A stretch of DNA of 15,291 nucleotides from Methylohalobius sp964654415. GTDB lineage: Bacteria; Pseudomonadota; Gammaproteobacteria; Methylococcales; Methylothermaceae. The translations under genes and the position numbers were made by a program. The stretch covers positions 1 through 15,291 of the forward strand of contig CAZZIP010000023.1 of the NCBI GenBank assembly GCA_964654415.1, given 5' to 3'. Below are positions 1 through 7,494 of the stretch, piece after piece (the stretch's first letter is position 1; every line of letters starts with the position of its first letter). The notes beneath the pieces are model-generated. The model ran no database searches. It worked only from the letters and a program-made list of their open reading frames with translations, and was not told the origin of the DNA.

Positions 1-56
1 CCAATCGTCCCCACATTCACATGCGGCTTCGTCCGCTCAAACCTCTGCTTGGCCAC
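1..56 (-). CDS. tuf: Elongation factor Tu, N-terminal fragment (cut by window edge)
   Basis: The 18 visible codons read MAKQRFERTKPHVNVGTI, the canonical N-terminus of bacterial EF-Tu, which delivers aminoacyl-tRNA to the ribosome as a GTP complex. The GTP-binding loop should follow just beyond the window edge. The start codon is GTG (complement of 54-56). It is preceded by a purine-rich Shine-Dalgarno stretch, GAGGTGAA, a few bases upstream. The gene follows fusA after 34 nt, as the last gene of a str operon (rpsL-rpsG-fusA-tuf). This is the tufA-like copy; the end of a second tuf copy lies at the other edge of the window. Truncation is only due to the window boundary. Identification is firm from N-terminus plus context. 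Confidence 0.95.
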   Translation of the reverse strand, partial: MAKQRFERTKPHVNVGTI

Positions 57-90
57 AACTTCACCTCACTTAAACAAAGTTGATCTGCAA

Positions 91-2187
91 TTAGCTGGAA
101 GCCTTCTTGATTACCGCCTCAGCAACACTCGCCGGCGCTTCCTGATACTTCTCAAACTGCATGGTATAGGTCGCCCGACCCTGAGTCAGCGAACGCAGGT
201 CAGTGGCATAACCGAACATCTCCGCCAGCGGAACCTCACAACGGATCACCTTGCCCGAAGGCGTGTCGTCCATCCCCTGAACCATGCCACGACGGCGGTT
301 GATGTCGCCCACCACGTCGCCCATGTATTCCTCTGGCGTCACCACCTCGACTTTCATGATTGGTTCGAGCAACACTGGGTCGGCTTTCCTCGCCCCATCC
401 TTAAAAGCCATGGAGCCGGCAATCTTGAAAGCCATTTCGCTCGAGTCCACCTCATGGTAAGAGCCGTCGAACAAAGTGACTTTGACATCGACTACCGGAT
501 AACCCGCCAACACTCCAGTTTCTAAGGCCTCCTGAATCCCTTTGTCCACCGCGGGGACATATTCCTTCGGCACCACTCCCCCTACGATGGCATTGACGAA
601 TTCGTAGCCGGAACCACGCTCCTTAGGTTCAAGGCGGAGCCAGACATGGCCGTACTGACCGCGCCCACCGGTCTGGCGCACGAACTTACCTTCCTGTTCC
701 ACGGTTTTACGGATGGTTTCCCGGTAAGCCACCTGAGGTGCACCCACGTTGGCCTCGACATTGAATTCCCGCTTCATCCGGTCGACGATGATCTCAAGAT
801 GCAATTCACCCATTCCGGAAATGATGGTCTGACCCGATTCAGGATCGGTGTGTACGCGGAAGGATGGATCCTCTTGGGCGAGCTTCTGCAAAGCTATCCC
901 CATTTTCTCCTGGTCGGCTTTGGTCTTGGGCTCTACTGCCACCGATATTACTGGTTCGGGGAACTCCATCTTTTCCAAGGTGATGACAGCTTGCGGATCG
1001 CACAAAGTATCCCCGGTGGTAACATCCTTAAGGCCAATAGCCGCAGCGATGTCTCCGGCGCGTACCTCTTTAATTTCGTTTCGGTGATTAGCGTGCATCT
1101 GCACTAGACGACCAATTCGTTCACGCCTGTGCTTGATCGGGTTATACACCATATCTCCGGAACTGAGGACGCCAGAATAAACCCGCAGGAAGGTCAACGT
1201 GCCTACGAACGGGTCAGTGGCAATCTTAAACGCCAAAGCCGCAAACGACTCATCATCGCTAGCATGGCGTTCGACTTCATTGCCCTTATCATCTAGCCCC
1301 TTGACCGCAGGAATATCGACTGGCGAAGGCAGGTATTCAACGACGGCGTCTAATAAAGCCTGCACGCCTTTGTTCTTAAAGGCTGAACCGCACAAGGCCG
1401 GCACGATTTCACCGGCAATAGTCCGCATCCTGAGACCTCGTTTAATCTCTTCGGTGCTGAGCTCTCCGCCTTCTAAGTATTTTTCCATTAACTCTTCGTT
1501 GGCTTCGGCGGCCGCTTCAATCATCTTCTCCCGCCATTCCTGACACTGCTCTAACATATTTGCGGGAATATCCTGCTCTTCAAAGCGGTTGCCTAGCGTC
1601 TCTTCATCCCAGTAGATAGCCTTCATCTTGACGAGGTCAACCACTCCTTTGAAATTTTCCTCTGCCCCGACGGGCAACTGAATCGGCACCGGATTGGCAC
1701 CGAGCCGATTGCGGATCTGATCGACCACGCGCAAGAAATTTGCCCCCTGACGGTCCATCTTGTTGACAAAAGCTAGGCGCGGAACTCGGTACTTATTGGC
1801 TTGCCGCCAGACGGTCTCAGACTGCGGCTCGACGCCACCCACTGCGCAGAAAACTGCACACGCACCGTCCAAAACGCGCAACGAGCGCTCGACCTCGATG
1901 GTGAAGTCCACATGACCCGGCGTGTCGATGATATTGATCCTATGCTCGGGGAAGTTGCGATCCATCCCGGTCCAAAAACAGGTGGTGCAAGCAGAAGTGA
2001 TGGTAATTCCCCGCTCCTGCTCCTGCTCCATCCAGTCCATCACTGCCGCACCGTCGTGCACTTCGCCGATTTTGTGAGACACTCCCGTGTAGAACAGAAT
2101 GCGTTCGGTCGTGGTCGTCTTGCCGGCATCAATGTGAGCCATGATGCCGATGTTGCGGTATCTTTCGATTGGAGTCGTGCGTGCCAC
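91..2187 (-). CDS. fusA: Elongation factor G (ribosomal translocase GTPase)
   Basis: This 698-residue protein catalyses GTP-dependent translocation of tRNA and mRNA on the ribosome and, with RRF, ribosome recycling. The G domain is intact: P-loop AHIDAGKT at 17-24, switch I RGITITSA at about 59-66, DTPGHVD at 88-94 and NKMD at 142-145. Domain IV, which reaches the decoding site, is recognisable around VPKEYVPAVDKGI and the following GYPVVDVKV segment. Length is close to E. coli EF-G (704). The start is GTG (2185-2187), giving the standard MARTTPIERYRNIGI N-terminus, with AGGA about nine bases upstream. It follows rpsG by 28 nt and precedes tuf by 34 nt. The switch II histidine in DTPGH, needed for GTP hydrolysis, is present, so this is the canonical factor rather than a divergent paralogue. 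Confidence 0.98.
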   Translation of the reverse strand: MARTTPIERYRNIGIMAHIDAGKTTTTERILFYTGVSHKIGEVHDGAAVMDWMEQEQERGITITSACTTCFWTGMDRNFPEHRINIIDTPGHVDFTIEVERSLRVLDGACAVFCAVGGVEPQSETVWRQANKYRVPRLAFVNKMDRQGANFLRVVDQIRNRLGANPVPIQLPVGAEENFKGVVDLVKMKAIYWDEETLGNRFEEQDIPANMLEQCQEWREKMIEAAAEANEELMEKYLEGGELSTEEIKRGLRMRTIAGEIVPALCGSAFKNKGVQALLDAVVEYLPSPVDIPAVKGLDDKGNEVERHASDDESFAALAFKIATDPFVGTLTFLRVYSGVLSSGDMVYNPIKHRRERIGRLVQMHANHRNEIKEVRAGDIAAAIGLKDVTTGDTLCDPQAVITLEKMEFPEPVISVAVEPKTKADQEKMGIALQKLAQEDPSFRVHTDPESGQTIISGMGELHLEIIVDRMKREFNVEANVGAPQVAYRETIRKTVEQEGKFVRQTGGRGQYGHVWLRLEPKERGSGYEFVNAIVGGVVPKEYVPAVDKGIQEALETGVLAGYPVVDVKVTLFDGSYHEVDSSEMAFKIAGSMAFKDGARKADPVLLEPIMKVEVVTPEEYMGDVVGDINRRRGMVQGMDDTPSGKVIRCEVPLAEMFGYATDLRSLTQGRATYTMQFEKYQEAPASVAEAVIKKASS

Positions 2188-2215
2188 AGCTTTAAATCCT
2201 GAAAATTAACTCAAA

Positions 2216-2683
2216 TTACCAGCGATAGTGAGAGAAGGCTTTGTTAGCTTCGGCCATCCTATGCGTGTCTTCGCGCTTTTTGACCGCGGCGCCACGGTTC
2301 TCCATGGCATCTAACAGTTCACTTGCTAAGCGCTGAGGCATGGTTTTCTCACTCCGCTTGCGCGCCGCTTCTATCAACCAGCGCATCCCCAAAGAACGAC
2401 GTCGATCCGGCCGAACCTCGACCGGAACCTGGTAGGTTGCCCCGCCTACCCGCCGAGATTTAACTTCGACCAGAGGCTGTACGTTTTCCAGCGCCTTCCC
2501 AAGCACACCCAATAAATCCTCGTGGCCTTTGCTCTGGACTATATCCAAGGCGCCATAAACGATTCGCTCAGCCAACGATTTCTTACCATTGACCATAACC
2601 ATGTTGATGAACTTGGCTACGGTTTCACTGTTAAACCTTGGATCCGGCAAGATCTGCCGTTTTTCTGCTGACCTTCTTCGCAT
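2216..2683 (-). CDS. rpsG: 30S ribosomal protein S7
   Basis: S7 (155 aa) is the primary 16S rRNA-binding protein that nucleates assembly of the 30S head and lines the E site. The conserved core is clear: KRQILPDPRF near the N-terminus, VKSRRVGGATYQVPVEVRPDRR in the middle, and KKREDTHRMAEANKAFSHYRW at the C-terminus. It ends at YRW, the shorter form of about 156 residues, without the tail found in E. coli K-12. The N-terminus reads MRRRSAEKR where most homologues have MPRRR, so one proline appears to be missing. The ATG start has no recognisable Shine-Dalgarno in the preceding 20 bases. It sits only 12 nt after the rpsL stop, so translational coupling to rpsL is the likely route of initiation (inference). 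Confidence 0.98.
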   Translation of the reverse strand: MRRRSAEKRQILPDPRFNSETVAKFINMVMVNGKKSLAERIVYGALDIVQSKGHEDLLGVLGKALENVQPLVEVKSRRVGGATYQVPVEVRPDRRRSLGMRWLIEAARKRSEKTMPQRLASELLDAMENRGAAVKKREDTHRMAEANKAFSHYRW

Positions 2684-2695
2684 CGTTTTTATCTG

Positions 2696-3070
2696 TTAAG
2701 TTTTGGGTTTTTTGGCCCCATACTTGGAGCGACCTTGCTTACGATTATTTACCCCGGCACAATCGAGCGCACCGCGTACCACGTGATAACGCACCCCGGG
2801 CAGATCCTTAACCCGACCACCGCGGATCAGAACAACCGAGTGTTCTTGCAGGTTGTGCCCTTCACCACCTATATAACTGGTTACCTCAGCGCCGTTCGTT
2901 AACCGCACGCGAGCCACTTTTCGCAACGCGGAGTTGGGTTTTTTCGGAGTAGTGGTATATACCCGCGTACAAACTCCGCGCTTCTGTGGACAACCGCCCA
3001 ACGCAGGCACATTGCTTTTTTCCCTTTTGCTTACCCGAGGTTTTCTAACCAACTGGTTAATCGTGGCCAT
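2696..3070 (-). CDS. rpsL: 30S ribosomal protein S12
   Basis: S12 (124 aa) sits at the decoding centre and controls translational accuracy. The sequence is canonical from MATINQLVRKPR to SKYGAKKPKT. The two loops contacting 16S rRNA are intact: TTPKKPNSALRK with K43, and RVKDLPGVRYH with K88, D89 (the residue that is methylthiolated in many bacteria) and P91. These are the positions where streptomycin-resistance changes occur, and all are wild type here. The start is ATG with a strong GGAGG lying 12 nt upstream, a slightly long spacing. It is the first gene of the str operon, downstream of its own promoter and a leader of about 117 nt. Confidence 0.99.
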   Translation of the reverse strand: MATINQLVRKPRVSKREKSNVPALGGCPQKRGVCTRVYTTTPKKPNSALRKVARVRLTNGAEVTSYIGGEGHNLQEHSVVLIRGGRVKDLPGVRYHVVRGALDCAGVNNRKQGRSKYGAKKPKT

Positions 3071-3169
3071 ACCTTAAAATTTCCTCCAAGCTTCGAACGG
3101 CATTCTGGATAAAGCATAGAAGCGTCCTTGCCTTACTATTCAAACAAATCAAAAACTTAGACGGGCCAA

Positions 3170-3189
3170 CGGCTTCTAGCTGAAAGCCG
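3170..3189 (-). promoter_or_regulatory. 5'-end stem-loop of the str operon leader
   Basis: On the minus strand, CGGCTTT (3183-3189) pairs with GAAGCCG (3170-3176), including one T-G pair, around the hexaloop CAGCTA. The hairpin begins within a base or two of the transcription start predicted from the promoter at 3193-3221, so it would cap the 5' end of the rpsL mRNA. A hairpin at the extreme 5' end is known to protect transcripts from 5'-dependent decay; that role here is an inference. Confidence 0.5.
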
Positions 3190-3192
3190 AGT

Positions 3193-3221
3193 ATTTTAGA
3201 TAGGGAAAAGCTGGCTGTCAA
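3193..3221 (-). promoter_or_regulatory. Sigma70-type promoter of the str operon
   Basis: Reading the minus strand, a consensus -35 box TTGACA (complement of 3216-3221) is followed by exactly 17 nt and then TAAAAT (complement of 3193-3198), a 5/6 match to the -10 consensus. The predicted start is a G around 3187-3188, about 117 nt before the rpsL ATG. The -35 box overlaps the loop and descending arm of the rpoC terminator hairpin, so termination of rpoBC and initiation of rpsL-rpsG-fusA-tuf use the same bases. The match quality and the position between two operons make this the most convincing promoter in the window. Confidence 0.82.
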
Positions 3222-3237
3222 CAAAGCCAGCCAGCTT
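3203..3237 (-). terminator. Intrinsic terminator after rpoC
   Basis: Ten nucleotides after the rpoC TAA, the minus strand has a perfect 10-bp stem, AAGCTGGCTG (3228-3237) with CAGCCAGCTT (3208-3217), around a 10-nt loop (3218-3227). It is followed by a short T-run, TTTTCCC, that overlaps the end of the stem. The hairpin is strong but the T-run is short, so partial read-through into the str operon is plausible. Confidence 0.75.
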
Positions 3238-3247
3238 CAATCGATCT

Positions 3248-6200
3248 TTAAGGATTCAGCGCCTTTTTCAGCGCCTCTTCCACCTTTTCGGTATCAATCG
3301 CTTTGATCTCTCGCTCTTCTAAAGGTTGCGCCATGGCACGCTTGCGTTTGCGCTCACGATGGTAGGCTAAACCGGTACCGGCGGGGATCAGACGTCCTAC
3401 GATCACGTTTTCCTTTAAGCCGTGGAGATCATCACGCAAGCCCCGTACCGCCGCTTCCGTCAATACCCGCGTGGTTTCCTGGAAAGAAGCTGCGGAGATA
3501 AACGACTCGGTCGCCAAAGACGCTTTGGTAATACCTAAAAGCATCGGCTGGAAAATAGCGGGGCGCTTACCTTGTTTCTCCAAAGCCTCATTCTCCTCCA
3601 GAATCCTTGAGCGTTCCACTTCCTCACCCACCAGGTACTGAGTATCGCCTGGATCGGTGATTTCGACTTTACGCAACATCTGGCGAATAATTACCTCGAT
3701 GTGCTTGTCGTTGATTTTCACCCCCTGCAAGCGATAGACGTCCTGAATTTCCTTCACCAAATAAGCAGCAAGCTCCTCGACACCGCGCAGACGCAGAATA
3801 TCGTGCGGAGTTAGATCGCCTTCGGCGATGGTCTCTCCCTGTTCCACCCGCTCGCCTTCGAAAACGGTGATGTGGCGCCATTTTGGGATCAAGGTTTCGT
3901 GCTGATTGCCATCGTCGTCAGTAATGATCAGGCGGCGTTTGCCTTTGGTTTCCTTACCAAAACTGACCGTTCCGCTCGCCTCTGCGAGAATCGCAGGATC
4001 CTTGGTCTTGCGCGCCTCGAAGAGATCTGCCACCCGCGGCAAACCACCGGTGATATCACGGGTTTTGGTGGATTCCTGCGGAATCCGCGCCAAGATGTCC
4101 CCAACGGCCACCCGATCGCCGTCCCGAATGTTGACGATCGCACCTCCAGGCAAGAAGTATTGAGCAGGGATTTCAGTACCGGGAATATATACATCGTTCC
4201 CACTCTCATCCACCAACTTGATCATTGGGCGCAAATCCCGCCCGGAGGTGGGACGCAGCTTCGGATCGATGATCACCATAGAACTTAAGCCGGTGACTTC
4301 ATCCGACTGCTCGCGTACCGTCAGACCTTCGATGAAGTTCTCCAATCTGGCGATTCCGCTTACTTCGGTGATCACCGGGTGAGTATGAGGATCCCAGTTG
4401 GCGACCATATCGCCCAGCTTGACCTGAGAGCCATCCTCCACACTGAGGACCGCCCCGTAGGGGATCTTGTAGCGCTCGCGCTCGCGCCCATACTCGTCTA
4501 TGACGCTAACCTCGCCTGAGCGCGATACGGCCACCAGCTTCCCTTCCTTGTTACGCACCGTTTTGAGGTTGGTCAAGCGAATGGTGCCCGAAGACTTAAC
4601 CTCAATACTGCTGATCGCCGCTGAACGCGAGGCCGCCCCCCCGATGTGGAAAGTCCGCATGGTCAACTGGGTTCCCGGCTCACCGATCGACTGGGCAGCA
4701 ATCACCCCGACCGCCTCGCCGACGCTGACCAGATGCCCGCGCCCAAGGTCTCGGCCATAACACTTGGCGCATACCCCAAAGCGCGTCTCACAGGTGATCA
4801 CCGAGCGTACTTGGACTTGCTCGATACCATACTGCTCCAGAACCTTTACATAGCGCTCATCCAACAGCGTACCCGCCGGCACTATCACTTCCTGCGTGTT
4901 CGGGTCCAAGACGTCCTTAGCCACCACCCTGCCGAGTACGCGCTCGGACAAAGGTTCCACCACATCGCCACCCTCTATGATCGGCGTCATGGTGATGCCG
5001 TTCTCAGTGCCACAATCGTGCTCAACAACCACCAAATCCTGGCCAACGTCCACCAGGCGGCGGGTCAAATAACCAGAGTTGGCGGTCTTCAGCGCGGTAT
5101 CCGCTAGCCCTTTGCGCGCTCCATGGGTAGAAATGAAGTACTGGAGCACATTTAGACCTTCGCGGAAGTTGGCGGTGATTGGGGTTTCAATGATAGAACC
5201 GTCCGGCTTGGCCATCAGCCCACGCATCCCAGCCAGCTGACGAATCTGGGCTGCCGAGCCCCGAGCACCAGAGTCGGCCATCATAAAAATGGAGTTGAAC
5301 GACTTCTGCTTGACGCGTTCGCCCGAAGCTAAGACGACCTCTTCTTCGCCCAACGCTTTCATCATGGCCTTGGCCACCTGCTCGTTAGCGTGCGACCAGA
5401 TATCCACCACTTTGTTGTAGCGTTCGCCGTCGGTCACCAGCCCCTGTTCATACTGGCGCTGGATTTCCATGACCTCCTGTTCGGCGGCTCGGATGATCTG
5501 CTCCTTCTCTGCCGGAACGACCATGTCCTCGATACCGAACGAGACCGCAGCGCGGGTAGCATAGGAGAAGCCCAGATACATGAGCTGATCGGCAAACACT
5601 ACCGTAGTCTTGAGCCCCAGGTTGCGGTAGCAGACGTTGATCACATTGGAGATGGCTTTCTTGGTCATATCTTGATTGATGAGGTCGAACGGCAAGCCTG
5701 CCGGTACGATATCCCAAATCAAGGCACGACCTGCGGTCGTCTCGATGATTCGCCGCCGCTCCGTGAAATTACCATCCTCCCCAAGGAGTTTTTCGACCAC
5801 GCGCAGCTTAATCCTGGCATGCAGATCGACCGCTTTGTGATCCAAAGCCCGCCGCACTTCATCTACGTCGGCAAACACCATGCCTTCGCCCCGAGCATTG
5901 ATCCGTTCTCGGCTCATGTAATAGAGACCGAGCACGATGTCCTGGGTCGGATGAATGATTGGCTCACCGTTAGCCGGCGATAAGATATTGTTAGAGGACA
6001 TCATCAGCGCCCGCGCCTCGATCTGCGCCTCCAAGGATAAAGGCACGTGCACTGCCATCTGATCGCCGTCGAAGTCGGCATTAAATGCGGTACAGACTAG
6101 GGGATGAAGTTGGATCGCCTTACCCTCGATGAGCACCGGTTCGAATGCCTGGATCCCCAAGCGATGCAGAGTCGGCGCCCGGTTCAGCAAAACCGGATGC

Positions 6201-7453
6201 TCGCGGATTACCTCATCCAAAACATCCCAGACCTCTGCTTCTTCACGTTCGACCATGCGTTTGGCCGCTTTGATCGTGGTGGCGATTCCGCGCTTCTGCA
6301 GCTTGCCAAATATGAAAGGCTTAAACAGCTCAAGCGCCATCTTTTTTGGCAGGCCACACTGATATAGCCTTAAGGTCGGGCCTACCACGATCACCGAACG
6401 GCCGGAGTAGTCTACCCGTTTGCCTAGGAGATTCTGGCGGAATCGCCCTTGTTTCCCCTTGATCATGTCTGCCAGGGATTTGAGCGGGCGCTTGTTGGTG
6501 CCGGTGATGGCGCGGCCACGGCGGCCATTATCCAGAAGCGCATCCACCGCCTCTTGCAGCATGCGGCGCTCGTTACGCACGATGATGTCCGGAGCATTGA
6601 GCTCCAGCAGCCGGCGCAGGCGGTTGTTGCGATTGATGACGCGCCGATACAAGTCATTGAGATCCGAGGTAGCAAACCGCCCGCCGTCCAGCGGCACCAG
6701 TGGCCTAAGATCTGGTGGCAATACTGGCAGCACGGTCAGAATCATCCACTCCGGCCGGTTGTTGGAATTCAGAAAGGCCTCGATTAGCTTCAGCCGTTTG
6801 GACAGCTTGCGGATCTTGGTCTCCGAGCTGGACGCGTCGATTTCCTCACGTAACTTGGCAACTTCAGCTTTCAAGTCCATGGACTTGAGCAACTCTTGAA
6901 TCGCCTCGGCCCCCATTTTGGCCTCGAAGTCGTCACCATATTTCTCGACAGCGTCCAAATACTCCTCATCGGTAAGGAGTTGGCCACGTTCCAGGGGTGT
7001 CATGCCGGGATCAATGACCACAAAGGACTCGAAGTAAAGCACCCGCTCGACTTCTCGCAAAGTCATATCGAGCATCAAGGCGATCCGCGACGGCAACGAT
7101 TTCAAAAACCAAATATGCGCCACCGGACTGGCCAGTTCAATGTGGCCCATCCGCTCGCGGCGAACTTTAGCTAGGGTCACCTCAACGCCGCACTTTTCGC
7201 AGATGACACCCCGATGTTTTAGGCGTTTGTATTTACCGCACAAACACTCGTAATCGCTGATCGGGCCAAAGATTTTGGCGCAGAACAGACCATCGCGTTC
7301 CGGCTTGAAAGTCCGATAGTTGATGGTTTCTGGCTTTTTGACCTCGCCATAGGACCATGCCCGGATCATATCCGGAGAAGCCAGCCCGATGCGGATCGCA
7401 TCGAACTCTTCTGCTTGACTCTGCCTTTTCAAAAACTTGATGAGATCTTTCAA
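3248..7453 (-). CDS. rpoC: DNA-directed RNA polymerase subunit beta'
   Basis: The 1401-residue beta' subunit forms half of the RNA polymerase active-site cleft. The catalytic NADFDGD motif is at 458-464, with Mg-binding aspartates 460, 462 and 464. The N-terminal zinc site has C70, C72, C85 and C88, and the second zinc site has C814, C888, C895 and C898; all match E. coli positions. The rudder/clamp segment NRAPTLHRLGIQAFEPVLIEGKAI and the trigger-loop region MADSGARGSAAQIRQLAGMRG through FISTHGARKGLADTALKTANSGYLTRRLVD are intact. Length is near that of E. coli (1407). The only start giving the canonical MKDLIKFLKRQ terminus is TTG (7451-7453), preceded by TAGGAG at 8 nt. It follows rpoB by 41 nt and ends in a terminator. 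Confidence 0.99.
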   Translation of the reverse strand: MKDLIKFLKRQSQAEEFDAIRIGLASPDMIRAWSYGEVKKPETINYRTFKPERDGLFCAKIFGPISDYECLCGKYKRLKHRGVICEKCGVEVTLAKVRRERMGHIELASPVAHIWFLKSLPSRIALMLDMTLREVERVLYFESFVVIDPGMTPLERGQLLTDEEYLDAVEKYGDDFEAKMGAEAIQELLKSMDLKAEVAKLREEIDASSSETKIRKLSKRLKLIEAFLNSNNRPEWMILTVLPVLPPDLRPLVPLDGGRFATSDLNDLYRRVINRNNRLRRLLELNAPDIIVRNERRMLQEAVDALLDNGRRGRAITGTNKRPLKSLADMIKGKQGRFRQNLLGKRVDYSGRSVIVVGPTLRLYQCGLPKKMALELFKPFIFGKLQKRGIATTIKAAKRMVEREEAEVWDVLDEVIREHPVLLNRAPTLHRLGIQAFEPVLIEGKAIQLHPLVCTAFNADFDGDQMAVHVPLSLEAQIEARALMMSSNNILSPANGEPIIHPTQDIVLGLYYMSRERINARGEGMVFADVDEVRRALDHKAVDLHARIKLRVVEKLLGEDGNFTERRRIIETTAGRALIWDIVPAGLPFDLINQDMTKKAISNVINVCYRNLGLKTTVVFADQLMYLGFSYATRAAVSFGIEDMVVPAEKEQIIRAAEQEVMEIQRQYEQGLVTDGERYNKVVDIWSHANEQVAKAMMKALGEEEVVLASGERVKQKSFNSIFMMADSGARGSAAQIRQLAGMRGLMAKPDGSIIETPITANFREGLNVLQYFISTHGARKGLADTALKTANSGYLTRRLVDVGQDLVVVEHDCGTENGITMTPIIEGGDVVEPLSERVLGRVVAKDVLDPNTQEVIVPAGTLLDERYVKVLEQYGIEQVQVRSVITCETRFGVCAKCYGRDLGRGHLVSVGEAVGVIAAQSIGEPGTQLTMRTFHIGGAASRSAAISSIEVKSSGTIRLTNLKTVRNKEGKLVAVSRSGEVSVIDEYGRERERYKIPYGAVLSVEDGSQVKLGDMVANWDPHTHPVITEVSGIARLENFIEGLTVREQSDEVTGLSSMVIIDPKLRPTSGRDLRPMIKLVDESGNDVYIPGTEIPAQYFLPGGAIVNIRDGDRVAVGDILARIPQESTKTRDITGGLPRVADLFEARKTKDPAILAEASGTVSFGKETKGKRRLIITDDDGNQHETLIPKWRHITVFEGERVEQGETIAEGDLTPHDILRLRGVEELAAYLVKEIQDVYRLQGVKINDKHIEVIIRQMLRKVEITDPGDTQYLVGEEVERSRILEENEALEKQGKRPAIFQPMLLGITKASLATESFISAASFQETTRVLTEAAVRGLRDDLHGLKENVIVGRLIPAGTGLAYHRERKRKRAMAQPLEEREIKAIDTEKVEEALKKALNP

Positions 7454-7461
7454 AGCTTCAA

Positions 7462-7467
7462 CTCCTA
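7462..7467 (-). promoter_or_regulatory. Ribosome binding site supporting the TTG start of rpoC
   Basis: TAGGAG on the minus strand lies 8 nt before the TTG at 7451-7453. No ATG or GTG in the right frame gives a canonical beta' N-terminus, so this site decides the unusual start. Confidence 0.75.
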
Positions 7468-7494
7468 CTTTGAACCTTAGGACTTACGTCAGAT

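Noticed and set aside
5390..5983. A 197-residue plus-strand ORF inside rpoC, the longest opposite-strand frame
   Set aside because: It lies fully antisense to conserved beta' coding sequence, has no recognisable domain and no ribosome binding site that I can see. Several similar plus-strand frames over fusA, rpoB, rplL and rplA are rejected for the same reason.
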